Assembly (NCBI RefSeq): GCF_003386285.1
Contig: NZ_QPNC01000031.1
Span: 1 to 64,000, forward strand
Direction of reading: 5' to 3'
Source: Nocardiopsis sp. FIRDI 009
Lineage (GTDB): Bacteria; Actinomycetota; Actinomycetes; Streptosporangiales; Streptosporangiaceae
Length of the DNA: 64,000 nucleotides
The notes under the pieces are model-generated. The model was not told the DNA's origin. It searched no databases and worked only from the letters and a program-made list of their open reading frames with translations. How positions within the stretch are numbered: the stretch's first letter is position 1; each line of letters opens with the position of its first letter. Of this stretch, positions 49,746-58,235 are shown one piece after another. Both the position numbers and the translations under genes were made by a program.

Positions 49746-50870
49746 TCAGCCGGTGAGGGACTCCCAGCGGCCGGCCAGGGCGGCGCGGCCGGTGTCGGTG
49801 AGGGAGCCGAGGACGTGCAGGCGGGCCATGCCGCCGTCAGGGAAGACGTCCGTGCGGACGTGGGTCACGGTGACCGGGGAGTCGAGCAGGAACCGGTGGG
49901 CGCTGTCCGGCTGGAGCTTGGTGCGGCCCACGATCTCGAACCAGGTCTCCGGGTCGGTCTCCGCGTCGCAGCCGAGGATGGTCACCCACCCGGCGGAGTT
50001 GCCCTTCAGATAGGCGGTGTCCAGCTCGATGGCGCGGACCGACGCCTGCGCGGTGAGGCGGAAGCGCACCCAGTCGTTGTCCTTGTCCCGGCGACGCCGG
50101 TTCTCCCAGCCGTCGTCCATCTTGGCGGAGCGGCCCGGGGCGATGATGTTCTCCGGCGGTGAGTAGAACCGGTCGGAGGCGTCCTCGACCAGACCGCCGT
50201 TGACCAGGGCGGCCACGTCGAAGCTGTCCAGCGCGGCGAGCCAGGCGGGGTCGGCGACCGGTTCGCCGTACACGCGCAGGCGGGCCACACCGCCGTCGGG
50301 GAACTGCTTGAGCCGCAGGTGCGTCCAGCGGCGCTCCCGGGTGACCTCGAAGTCGTTGGCGGCGTGCCCGTACACGTGGGTGCGGGGCACGATCTCGGTC
50401 CACTCGGCGGCGAGGAGTTCCTCGGTGGAGGGCGTTCCCGCCAGGTGCGTGGCCTCGACGCTGACCTCGGTCGGGTGGTTGCCGCGGAAGTGCGCGGTGT
50501 CCACCACCAGGCCCCGGATGACACCGGGCAGGCCGAGGCGGACCAGGGCCCAGTCGTGGTCGTCGCTGGTCGGGTGCGGCTGTTCGGCGCTCACACCGCG
50601 GCGGCGGCGGGTCTCCCACCCGTCCATGACCTTGCCCTTGTGGCCGAAGGCCTCGGGGTCGAACACGGCGGGCTCGGGCTTGAGCAGGTTCTCCCGCTCG
50701 GCGAAGAACTCGTCGTTGGCGGCGACGACACCGCCCCCCAGTCGGCGATCGGCGAGGTCGACGAGGGTGGAGAAGTCACGCTTGGCGGAGCGGTAGTCCG
50801 CGTAGGGGTCCCCGCCCTGGTACGGCTGGGCGTTGAAGGCACGCGGATCGACGGGGGCTGGTGCGGTCAT
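49746..50870 (-). CDS. alc: Allantoicase
   Basis: 374 residues in two repeated halves, the hallmark of allantoicase. Half 1: VMDGWETRRRRG, HDWALVRLGLPGVIRGLVVD, FRGNHPTEVSVE. Half 2: MDDGWENRRRRDKDNDWVRF, IELDTAYLKGNSAGWVTI. Both keep the DGWE.RRRR..D.DW.. core. It converts allantoate to ureidoglycolate and urea in purine catabolism. Here it stands without other ureide genes; the LysR gene 87 bases upstream on the same strand is the likely regulator. Confidence 0.94.
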   Translation of the reverse strand: MTAPAPVDPRAFNAQPYQGGDPYADYRSAKRDFSTLVDLADRRLGGGVVAANDEFFAERENLLKPEPAVFDPEAFGHKGKVMDGWETRRRRGVSAEQPHPTSDDHDWALVRLGLPGVIRGLVVDTAHFRGNHPTEVSVEATHLAGTPSTEELLAAEWTEIVPRTHVYGHAANDFEVTRERRWTHLRLKQFPDGGVARLRVYGEPVADPAWLAALDSFDVAALVNGGLVEDASDRFYSPPENIIAPGRSAKMDDGWENRRRRDKDNDWVRFRLTAQASVRAIELDTAYLKGNSAGWVTILGCDAETDPETWFEIVGRTKLQPDSAHRFLLDSPVTVTHVRTDVFPDGGMARLHVLGSLTDTGRAALAGRWESLTG

Positions 50871-50957
50871 GTCTCTCCTGAGAGTCGGTGAAGGCTGACC
50901 CTTTCAGACTCGCAGGGGAAAACAGTCACGTCCATCGAAACTTTCTGCTCAATCTGT

Positions 50958-51869
50958 TCAGGAGGACTGAACATTAGCGGCGGCCTCGCCCAGGGCGCGG
51001 GTGACCAGGGCGATCCAGGGGCGTTCACGCGCCCCGGAGCGGACGGCGGAGACCACGTGTCGGCGCGGCTGGTCGGCGGCCAGCACCCGGAGCGCGACGC
51101 CGGGGGTCCGGCCGGCGGCGGCCAGCCGAGGGATCAGCGCGACGCCCAGCCCGGCGGCGACCATGTCGAGGATGGCCCGCCAGTCGGCCGCCACGTGCGC
51201 CTGTTCCGGAACGAACCCCGCCTGGGCGCACGCGGCGACGGTGATGTCCCGCCAGGGGCCCGCGTCGCCGTAGATCCACGGCTCGTCGGCCAGGTCGGCC
51301 AGGCGGGGGCCGGGGGCGCTGGCCAGGCGGTGGTGGGCCGGCAGTGCCACGTCGAGGGGGTCGGTGAGCAGTTCGGTCCGGTCGAAGCGGCCGTCCTGAC
51401 CGGTGGGAGCCTGGGCGGCGAGGGAGAGGCCGACGTCGATCTCCCCGGCCGAGAGCAGGTCGTAGACCTCGGCCGCGTCGGCCTGGTGCACCTTGACCGT
51501 CAGTCCCGGGTGGGCGCTGCGCAGGGCGCTGACCGCCGGGACCACGAGTCGCGGGATGGCCGTGGCGAAGGCGCCGACGCGCACGTGCCCGGCCTCCCCG
51601 CGGGCGAAGCCCTCCAGTTCGGCCTCGGCCCGTTCGAGCTGGGCGAGGACGATGTCGGTGTGGCGGAGCAGCACATGGGCGGCGTCGGTGAGGCGGACCC
51701 GGCGTCCGTGGGCCTCCAGCAGGGGGACGCCGGTCTGCGCGGACAGCGCGGAGAGCTGCTGGGACACGGCTGAGGGGGTCATCCGGAGCGCCTCGGCGGT
51801 GGCCCTGACGGTGCCGAGTTCGTCCAGGGTGCGCAGCACGCGCAGTTTGCGAAGGTCCCAGTCGGTCAT
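50958..51869 (-). CDS. LysR-family transcription regulator
   Basis: 303 residues. N-terminal winged helix (LRKLRVLRTLDELGTVRATA, MTPSAVSQQLSALSAQTGVP) and a periplasmic-binding-like effector domain (VRVGAFATAIPRLVVPAV). Points in the same direction as alc and lies just upstream of it, unlike the usual divergent LysR arrangement; control of alc is inference. Confidence 0.93.
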   Translation of the reverse strand: MTDWDLRKLRVLRTLDELGTVRATAEALRMTPSAVSQQLSALSAQTGVPLLEAHGRRVRLTDAAHVLLRHTDIVLAQLERAEAELEGFARGEAGHVRVGAFATAIPRLVVPAVSALRSAHPGLTVKVHQADAAEVYDLLSAGEIDVGLSLAAQAPTGQDGRFDRTELLTDPLDVALPAHHRLASAPGPRLADLADEPWIYGDAGPWRDITVAACAQAGFVPEQAHVAADWRAILDMVAAGLGVALIPRLAAAGRTPGVALRVLAADQPRRHVVSAVRSGARERPWIALVTRALGEAAANVQSS

Positions 51870-51968
51870 CTCCCAGACCTACCATTCACGTGGGCTTAAC
51901 GGAAAGTCCGTGGGGTGTGGGCCTTCCGGAGTGGCGCCACGACGTTACTCGGGAGTAACATTGACGCC

Positions 51969-52436
51969 ATGGCAAAGATGAACGCCGAGACGGCGGAGAT
52001 GGTCAAGTCCGGATTCCTGGCCGCGGTGCCCTTCGCCCGCACGCTCGGGGTCACCTTCACCGACCTCGACTTCGGCCGCGCCGTCATGCGCCTGCCCGAC
52101 AACGCCGACCACCACAACCACGTCGGCGGACCCCACGCCGGGGCCATGTTCACCCTGGCCGAGTCGGCCTCCGGGGCCATCGTCATCGGCACCTTCGGCG
52201 ACCAGCTGGAGCGGGCCGTCCCGCTCGCCGTCAGCGCCGAGATCAGGTACCTCAAGCTCGCCATGGGCGACGTCACCGCCGAGGCCACGCTCGGGCGCTC
52301 CCGTGAGGAGATCGTCGCCGAACTGGACGAGGGCAAGCGGCCGGAGTTTCCGGTCGAGATCGAACTGCGCACCGACGACGGCACCGTCACCGGTCGGATG
52401 ACGGTGGTGTGGACGCTGCGCCCCAACAGGAAGTGA
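51969..52436 (+). CDS. DUF4442 / hotdog-fold thioesterase-like protein
   Basis: 155 residues from ATG 51969. Hotdog fold with LGVTFTDLDFGRAVMRLPDN, the glycine-rich NHVGGPHAGAMFTLAESASG, and EIRYLKLAMGDVTAEATL. Related to PaaI-type thioesterases; the acyl-CoA substrate is unknown. Divergent from the LysR gene. Confidence 0.87.
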   Translation: MAKMNAETAEMVKSGFLAAVPFARTLGVTFTDLDFGRAVMRLPDNADHHNHVGGPHAGAMFTLAESASGAIVIGTFGDQLERAVPLAVSAEIRYLKLAMGDVTAEATLGRSREEIVAELDEGKRPEFPVEIELRTDDGTVTGRMTVVWTLRPNRK

Positions 52437-52458
52437 CCTGGTCCCACCCTGTCCCCTC

Positions 52459-52489
52459 GGCCCCGTCCGGACCGACCCCGGACGGGGCC
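52459..52489 (+). terminator. Strong hairpin terminator
   Basis: GGCCCCGTCCGG and CCGGACGGGGCC, perfect 12-bp stem, 7-base loop, between the DUF4442 gene and the dnaN paralogue. Confidence 0.7.
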
Positions 52490-52550
52490 GTCGATTGTCG
52501 CCGCCGGTGGGTACGTTCACGGTGAGCCACTTCGACGAGGAGGACCCGCC

Positions 52551-53699
52551 GTGAGACTGCGAGTAGACCGCGACGCCTTCGCCGAGGCGGTCGCCTGGAC
52601 GGCCCGGGCGCTCCCCACCAGGCCCGCCGTTCCCGTGCTCGCGGGGATGCGGCTGGAGGTCTCCGGTGACGGAACCTCGCTGCACATGTCCGGGTTCGAC
52701 TACGAGGTCTCCGCCCGCGCCTCGGTGGAGGTGCTCTCCGAGGAGCCCGGCGCCGCCCTCGTCCCCGGGCGCCTGCTCTCCGAGATCGTGCGGAACCTGC
52801 CGGAGGGCTCGGTGCGCATCGAGGAGGACGGGTCGAAACTGCTCGTCACGGGCGGGGCGGCCCGCTTCACCCTCGTCACCATGCCCCTGGAGGACTACCC
52901 CTCCCTGCCCGGGATGCCCGACCGGATCGGCTCCGTGCCCGCCGACACCCTGGCCACGGCGGTCCGCCAGGTGGCCCCGGCCGCGAGCCGGGACGACACA
53001 CTCCCCATGCTCACCGGCGCCTACCTGGACTTCTCCGGTGACACGCTGACCGTGGTCGCGACCGACCGCTACCGCATCGCCGCCCGCGAACTGTGGTGGC
53101 GGCCCGAGGCCCCGGAGCTGCGGACGGCGGCGCTGGTGCCCGCGCGCACCCTCAACGACATCGTGCGCGGCCTGATCAGCCAGTCCAACGTGGACATCGC
53201 CCTGTCCGCGGGCGTGGCCGGCGCGGGAACGGCTCCGGGCGAGGGCATGATCGGCTTCGAGAACGGTGAGCGACGCACCACCACCCGCCTCATCGACAGC
53301 GATTTCGTCAAGTACGCCTCGTGGTTCCCCGCCGAGTTCTCCGCACGGGCTGAGGTCGCGGTGGCGCCGCTGATCGCGGCGGTCAGGCGCGTCGCCCTGG
53401 TCGCGGACCGGTCCACGCCGCTGCGGCTGGCCTTCTCCGGGGACGAGGTCGTGCTGGAGGCGGGCTCGGGTGAGGACGCCGAGGCCGTCGAGACGATCGG
53501 GGTCGACTACGAGGGCGCCCCGCTGCGGGTGGCCTTCCGGCCGGACTACCTCGTGGACGGGCTGGCGGGGGTGGAGACCGACACCGCGCGCCTCAACTTC
53601 ACCGAGCCGACCAAACCCGCCGTGTTCACCGACGTTCCGGCGAAGGAGGGCGACCATCCGTCCTTCCGCTATCTGGTGCAGCCGCTCCGGCTTTCCTGA
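52551..53699 (+). CDS. DNA polymerase III beta sliding-clamp paralogue
   Basis: 382 residues from GTG 52551. Complete three-domain clamp: domain 1 LRVDRDAFAEAVAWTARALP, domain 2 DTLPMLTGAYLDFSGDTLTV, domain 3 LIDSDFVKYASWFP, ending YLVQPLRLS like the C-terminus of DnaN. The main dnaN should lie next to dnaA outside this window, so this is probably a second clamp. Clamp paralogues occur in some Streptomyces; one (GriR) gives self-resistance to the clamp inhibitor griselimycin. Stands alone, with DnaA boxes just downstream. Confidence 0.9.
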   Translation: MRLRVDRDAFAEAVAWTARALPTRPAVPVLAGMRLEVSGDGTSLHMSGFDYEVSARASVEVLSEEPGAALVPGRLLSEIVRNLPEGSVRIEEDGSKLLVTGGAARFTLVTMPLEDYPSLPGMPDRIGSVPADTLATAVRQVAPAASRDDTLPMLTGAYLDFSGDTLTVVATDRYRIAARELWWRPEAPELRTAALVPARTLNDIVRGLISQSNVDIALSAGVAGAGTAPGEGMIGFENGERRTTTRLIDSDFVKYASWFPAEFSARAEVAVAPLIAAVRRVALVADRSTPLRLAFSGDEVVLEAGSGEDAEAVETIGVDYEGAPLRVAFRPDYLVDGLAGVETDTARLNFTEPTKPAVFTDVPAKEGDHPSFRYLVQPLRLS

Positions 53700-53748
53700 C
53701 CTGTGCTGACAGCGCTTTCGGTACGACTTGTCCCCACGTGTCCACGGG

Positions 53749-53894
53749 TTATCCACAGGTTCGGTGCCATTCCTGTGGATAACCCAGGGTCATCGTCGTT
53801 CCAGATCCCCGAAGCAGCGCCGGAAATCCTTCGCATTCCGGCTTTGACATGCGAGAACGGCGAAGTCCCCCGCGATCGGGGGACCTGTGGACAA
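53749..53894. other. Cluster of DnaA boxes after the clamp paralogue
   Basis: TTATCCACA at 53749-53757, its inverse TGTGGATAA at 53774-53782 (a 34-base inverted pair), and TGTGGACAA (reverse of TTGTCCACA) at 53886-53894. All three match DnaA-box consensus exactly. The gap 53700-53990 has no gene. Confidence 0.6.
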
Positions 53895-53990
53895 CTCCGT
53901 GGACGGTGTGCCCGAACCTGTTCTTCGGAACGTTCACCCAGGGGGCCCGAACCCGGGCCGAAGCGAAGCGGAGGCCCGGAGGAACACGGC

Positions 53991-54827
53991 CTAGCCGCCG
54001 TCGGTCAGCGTCGACGTCCCGCCGCCGGACACGGGGGTCTCCAGGCCCAGCTCCGCCTCCCGGCCGCGACGGTAGCCGGCGCGGTACCCGGCCGCGCTGT
54101 GGGTGCGTTCCGGGCGGTGCTTGCGCAGTTGCGGGAACTGTTTGTGGAACTCCTCGTTCACGCGGTGGATGTCATCCCGCAGCACGAGTTCCGCGCCCCG
54201 ACCCGATTCGGACACCTCGGAGCCGTTCGACGCACCGCCGGACGCCTCCGCGGACGTGTTCTCCCGGAGCCGGGCCCGGAACTCCCGAATCCGCTCGGCC
54301 ACCGCCCGCCCGTACGCCCGGACGAACGAACGGTAGTAGCGTTTGCGCTCGGTCTCCAGTTCCGAACGCGTGTAATTGCGCAGCTCCCGGATATCGGTCA
54401 CGTGCGACGAGCTCATGAACTTCGCGGACGCCTCCATCTGCATCGAGATCGACGGCAGCAGCATCCGCAGCGCGTCCAGCGCGCTGACCGTGCCCACGAG
54501 GATCATGGTGCGCTCGGTGTTGTCGGCCGTGTTGCCGCGTACCGCCGACTGACAGCCGTACGCCGCGGCGATGTCGGCCAGTGCCCGGACCCGGGCCTTC
54601 CCGTGGCCGCCCACCCCCGGTACCGCGTAGTCCATGCGGCTGATCGCGTCGGGTTCTTCGCCCCGCTCCGCGCGGGCCTCGGCCTCGGCGATCGCGTGGC
54701 GGGTCATCAGCTCGGCGGCCTTGGCGGTGAACGCCTGGCTCTCGGCATCGGTGACCGCGGGGTCCTCCGCCATCCGGAGGAGCCCGCGGACCCGCTCGAC
54801 CATCTTCTGACGAGCAGCTTCAGTCAT
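53991..54827 (-). CDS. DUF2786 domain protein
   Basis: 278 residues. N-terminal DUF2786 (VRGLLRMAEDPAVTDAESQA, FTAKAAELMTRHAIAEAEA). The middle has ALADIAAAYGCQSAVRGN and a long basic helix; the end is rich in R, E and G. The family is common in actinobacteria and phages with no known function. Convergent towards the clamp paralogue across the DnaA boxes. Confidence 0.83.
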   Translation of the reverse strand: MTEAARQKMVERVRGLLRMAEDPAVTDAESQAFTAKAAELMTRHAIAEAEARAERGEEPDAISRMDYAVPGVGGHGKARVRALADIAAAYGCQSAVRGNTADNTERTMILVGTVSALDALRMLLPSISMQMEASAKFMSSSHVTDIRELRNYTRSELETERKRYYRSFVRAYGRAVAERIREFRARLRENTSAEASGGASNGSEVSESGRGAELVLRDDIHRVNEEFHKQFPQLRKHRPERTHSAAGYRAGYRRGREAELGLETPVSGGGTSTLTDGG

Positions 54828-54863
54828 CGGCGCCCGGTTGTCTCCCGTAGGTGAGTGTTCTGG

Positions 54864-54881
54864 TTCCGCCCACGGGCGGAA
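54864..54881 (-). terminator. Hairpin after the membrane protein gene
   Basis: TTCCGCCC and GGGCGGAA flank a 2-base loop in the 64-base gap before the DUF2786 gene. Confidence 0.5.
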
Positions 54882-54891
54882 AACACCGAGC

Positions 54892-55332
54892 CTAGGCGTT
54901 CTTGTTCCCGACCACCATCGCGGTGACCCCGATGATCACCCACAGGACCAGGCCCACGCCCAGTCCGGCGAACACGGCGCCGAACAGCCCGCTGAAGATC
55001 GCGAAGCTGCCGATCACGGACGCGATGTAGCTCATCACGGCGGTGGCGCCGCCGCCGAGCAGGGCGGGAGCGGTCGCGTAGCGGAACGGGTAGGTGGCGG
55101 CCCAACGGCGGCCGCGGCGGTCGCCCTTCTTGCGGATCACACCGCCGATCCCACCGATCAGGGCGAAGAAGAAGATACCGGTCGTCACAGCACCGGGGAT
55201 TCCGGACAGGCCGAAGTTCATCAGGAAGGACAGGGCGGCGGCCACCGAGCCACCCGCGACCGACGCCCCCCAGGGCCAGATCATCGTCGCCGAGGCGACG
55301 GGAGTGAATGCGTTACCGCGCTCCAGCGTCAT
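54892..55332 (-). CDS. Membrane protein of unknown function
   Basis: 146 residues from ATG 55332 (GTG 55338 possible). Four hydrophobic spans, for example SVAAALSFLMNFGLSGI, VTTGIFFFALIGGIGGV, AVMSYIASVIGSFAIFSGL, GLVLWVIIGVTAMVVG, with a basic loop KKGDRRGRRW. No family recognised. Codirectional with the Nudix gene upstream. Confidence 0.7.
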   Translation of the reverse strand: MTLERGNAFTPVASATMIWPWGASVAGGSVAAALSFLMNFGLSGIPGAVTTGIFFFALIGGIGGVIRKKGDRRGRRWAATYPFRYATAPALLGGGATAVMSYIASVIGSFAIFSGLFGAVFAGLGVGLVLWVIIGVTAMVVGNKNA

Positions 55333-55531
55333 GTTCACCGCTCCAGTCGAATCGTGTGACGTCCGCTCGTGGCACGGCCGTCCCCTCCAGCATGCGCCCC
55401 GGGGGTCCGTCGGGGCATCAGGGCTAGTCCCTGACCTTCCCCCCAATTCGCTCGCGCATGTCCGCCCACCGTCGACCTGTGGACGCACGGTGCGCTCCGC
55501 GTCCGGCGCCGTGCCTTCGGGGGTGCAACGA

Positions 55532-56038
55532 TCAGGCGTCCGCCGGAGTGCCCGGACCGACCCCGTTCCCGATGACGGCCAGGTCCTCCCTCAGGTACGA
55601 CCAGGTCGAACGGAAGGCCGGGAGCAGGGGCAGCGACGCCGTCTCCGCCACGGGCACCCACCGGATCTCCGCGCTCTCGGAGTTGCCGGGGCGGAACGGC
55701 ACCAGGTCGGGGGTGCGGGCCAGGAAGGTGTCGTACCGCCACACGGTCAGGTCGTGCTCGTAGCTGCCGATGACGGTGAACTCGCCGAGGTCCCCCGCCA
55801 CCTCCTCGCGGAACTCGCGCACGGCGGCCTCCAACGGGGTCTCGTCGCGGTTGCGCGCCCCTCCGGGGATGCCCCAGGTGCCGCCCATGTGGGTCCATCC
55901 GGCGCGGTACTGGAGGAGGACGTGTCCGGTTCCGGCCACGTCCGTGGCGTACAGCAGCAGCCCGGCCGCCCCGTACACCCCCCACCGCCGGGTCCCGTCG
56001 GGCAGGCTCACCCAGCCGTTTCCGTCGCCGTCCTGCAT
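55532..56038 (-). CDS. Nudix hydrolase
   Basis: 168 residues from ATG 56038 (GGGAGG upstream). Nudix box G-x5-E-x7-REUXEE: GGARNRDETPLEAAVREFRE. Resembles the 8-oxo-dGTP/ADP-ribose-type Nudix proteins with WGIPGGARN; substrate unknown. No fused domain, unlike the element-borne Nudix at 40945. Confidence 0.9.
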   Translation of the reverse strand: MQDGDGNGWVSLPDGTRRWGVYGAAGLLLYATDVAGTGHVLLQYRAGWTHMGGTWGIPGGARNRDETPLEAAVREFREEVAGDLGEFTVIGSYEHDLTVWRYDTFLARTPDLVPFRPGNSESAEIRWVPVAETASLPLLPAFRSTWSYLREDLAVIGNGVGPGTPADA

Positions 56039-56159
56039 CAGGCGCCTCCCTCTCTCGCGTCGCGCTCGGCCGACCGACCGTCCACCCTTCCCGGACAACG
56101 ATCCGCCACGCACGATGATGCCCGCAGAGCGGGGATCATGCCCGTCGGCCGCGGCCCGT

Positions 56160-56780
56160 TCACCCTCTCACCACCTCGGCGGCCTCCTCGGGCCGTCGTT
56201 CCGGAGGCGTGAGCGTGACGCCGGAGCGGTCGCCCGCCACGTCCGCGGCGTCGATCCCGAGGCCGACCGTGGCCCGCGCGGCCAGGCGGGGGTCGGCCCC
56301 GCCGACGTGGGTGAGGGCCAGGGACGGCCGGTCCAGCCGGTCCTCGGGGACCTCGAAGACGAAGGCGCCGTGGACCGGGACCGCGGCCGGGAACGCCGTG
56401 TCGCCGTCGAGGGCGTCGCGGAACCAGAGCGACGGGGAGTAGGTGGTCCGATCGGCCATCACCAGCTCGGCGCTCGTGGCGTCGAGCGTCGTCCCGGTGG
56501 CCGTGACCCGTACCCACACCACCACCCACACCCCGTTGGCCTCGACGGGCTGCGGCGCCAGTCCCGAGGTGTCGGTCACGGTGCCGGTGACCCGGACGTC
56601 GGTGACCTCGACGGTGAACTCGTCGGTGGCCACGGCCGCGCTCCGCCGTCCCTCGGTGTCGATCGGCCCGACGACGCCGTGTTCGGCCGTCCGGAGCCAC
56701 TGGAGTCCCAGCACCGCCGCGCCGAGAGCGACGCAGAGGGCGAACCGCAGCGATCGCCGGTTCGGGGGGCGGGGACGCAC
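56160..56780 (-). CDS. Putative exported protein, DUF4352-like
   Basis: 206 residues from GTG 56780. N-terminal hydrophobic segment after a basic start (RSLRFALCVALGAAVLGLQW), probably a signal anchor. The rest is beta-rich (VEVTDVRVTGTVTDTSG, VWVVVWVRVTATGTTLDAT), like DUF4352-type immunoglobulin-fold domains. Start codon lies one base after the stop of the next gene upstream, so the two form an operon. Function unknown. Confidence 0.7.
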   Translation of the reverse strand: MRPRPPNRRSLRFALCVALGAAVLGLQWLRTAEHGVVGPIDTEGRRSAAVATDEFTVEVTDVRVTGTVTDTSGLAPQPVEANGVWVVVWVRVTATGTTLDATSAELVMADRTTYSPSLWFRDALDGDTAFPAAVPVHGAFVFEVPEDRLDRPSLALTHVGGADPRLAARATVGLGIDAADVAGDRSGVTLTPPERRPEEAAEVVRG

Positions 56781-56781
56781 G

Positions 56782-57390
56782 TCAGCCTCCGTCCAGGGGG
56801 AGGGTCACCGAACCGGCCACCAGGGCGCCCCGGACCCAGAGCGGGGCTCCGTCGCCGCTCGCCGAGATCCGCTCCGAGCGGTGCACGGTCATGACCAGGT
56901 CCGTGGGGCCCTCGAGCTGGCCGGAGTCCTCGACGGGCAGGCTGAGCACGGCCGCCTCGGGCATGTGCGGCTGGAGGCGGGTGACGGGGCCGTTCGGGTG
57001 GCGGACCAGGCGCAGTGACGGGGGCGGTCCCGCGAGTTCGGTCCCACCGGGTTCGAGCACGAAGCGTGAGGTCTGCCCGATGTGGGACACCTCCAGCGGC
57101 TCGGAGCCGGTGTTCTCCACGTCGACGCGGATCCGGACCTCGGGGCCGGACTCCCCTCGGCCGATCTCGGCGCACAGCGGGGTGACCCGGTACCGGAGGG
57201 TGTCCAGCTCGGTTCCCGGGGGCAGGCTGCCGGTGCGGGTGTCGGCGGGTTCGAGCCCGCCGAACGCGACCACGGCGGCGAGTGCGACCACCGAGAGGAC
57301 GCCCGTGGCCACCACGATCCCCACACGTCTGCGGGGATCGGCGGGGAGGAGGCGTGACCGCCGGGGGTCGGCGTCGGCATGCTGGACCAC
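56782..57390 (-). CDS. Putative membrane-anchored protein
   Basis: About 202 residues; the start is uncertain (GTG 57390 chosen as the first plausible start before the membrane segment; no good ribosome site). One span (GIVVATGVLSVVALAAVVAF), then a beta-rich outer domain with RIRVDVENTGSEPLEVSHIG. Coupled to the next gene, which has a similar build. Function unknown. Confidence 0.6.
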   Translation of the reverse strand: MVQHADADPRRSRLLPADPRRRVGIVVATGVLSVVALAAVVAFGGLEPADTRTGSLPPGTELDTLRYRVTPLCAEIGRGESGPEVRIRVDVENTGSEPLEVSHIGQTSRFVLEPGGTELAGPPPSLRLVRHPNGPVTRLQPHMPEAAVLSLPVEDSGQLEGPTDLVMTVHRSERISASGDGAPLWVRGALVAGSVTLPLDGG

Positions 57391-57891
57391 GAAGAGGAAT
57401 TCTACGGGCGAAGCCGGACACGTGCCCTGAAACATTCGAAAAGGTTCATCTGGCGGGTGGGAGTTCCTCCGGTACGGATATGGGGCGCCCTCACGGTGCC
57501 GTTTCGCTCTCCCGCAGTGCGCGAGGCATGAGGGAACGGCCTTCTCCGGTGCGCTGAGAAACTCCCCCGGCGACGTGATCCCGCGCACTCCGTGAACGCT
57601 TTCGTTCTGTCCGCATTCGGCCAGGCACTGGCCGAAAGAGCGGAATGGGACCCAGGGTGTATGGGGCACGACGTTCCGTCAGTCGAAGCGGTGGGCACGC
57701 GCTGAAAGCGGACTGTAAGTGGAACGGAAGAGGATGTCTTCAGTGTGGAACACGTTCGACGCGACCGGTTCCCGCGAGAGGACGGCTCGTGAGTGCAGGC
57801 CGGTCCGACGTTCGTTGGACACATGCCACCCGTGGCGTGTCGCAGGCGGAACCGCCGCGGGTGGCCCTCCGTCGTAGGAGGTAGATCCCCC
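57391..57891. other. Divergent gap before the small acidic gene
   Basis: No solid gene. TTCGGCCA-GGCAC-TGGCCGAA (57616-57636) is a perfect palindrome. A 37-codon frame starting GTG 57591 overlaps it; I do not call it. Probably holds promoters for both sides. Confidence 0.45.
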
Positions 57892-58131
57892 ATGATGCTG
57901 CACAGACGGCGTAGGGCGACGTTACGGCTCTACACGAGTGCGGTGAGAAAAGGAGTGCGCGTGCCCGGGATGTTGACCATCGACGACCGGTTCGAGGCGA
58001 TCGTCGCCGGTGAGGAGACGCTGCTGAAGCTCAGTCCGATGCGCGAGCCCGATCCGGACCGCACCACCTCGGAGGAGGAACAGCCCGCACGGAACGCGCC
58101 CGCCGAGGAGGACGACGGGGACGGCAGGTAA
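57892..58131 (+). CDS. Small acidic hypothetical protein upstream of SARP gene
   Basis: 79 residues from ATG 57892, with a good GGAGGT ribosome site nine bases before. Very basic N-terminus (LHRRRRATLRLYTSAVRKG), middle GMLTIDDRFEAIVAGEETLL, acidic tail EEEQPARNAPAEEDDGDG. Internal starts at 57961 (GTG) and 57970 (ATG) would give the acidic part alone. Same strand as the SARP regulator 105 bases on, separated by a long inverted repeat. Function unknown. Confidence 0.55.
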   Translation: MMLHRRRRATLRLYTSAVRKGVRVPGMLTIDDRFEAIVAGEETLLKLSPMREPDPDRTTSEEEQPARNAPAEEDDGDGR

Positions 58132-58151
58132 TCCGCCGAGAGGTGTCCGGT

Positions 58152-58189
58152 CACTCCGAGTACGCGTGCAGAGGGGGGTACTCGGAGTG
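58152..58189. promoter_or_regulatory. Long inverted repeat before the SARP gene
   Basis: CACTCCGAGTAC (58152-58163) and GTACTCGGAGTG (58178-58189), perfect 12-bp arms, 14-base spacer. Could terminate the small gene or serve as an operator 47 bases before the SARP start. Confidence 0.55.
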
Positions 58190-58235
58190 TTCGGTGCGGA
58201 CGCATTCTCGTTGCGCGTGAATTCCCCTTGTAGGG

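Noticed and set aside
51945..53756. 603-codon minus-strand frame over the clamp paralogue
   Set aside because: Antisense to a complete sliding clamp; rich in R, G, H and D with no domain.
57591..57704. 37-codon frame upstream of the small acidic gene
   Set aside because: No ribosome site, and it overlaps a perfect palindrome; more likely regulatory DNA.
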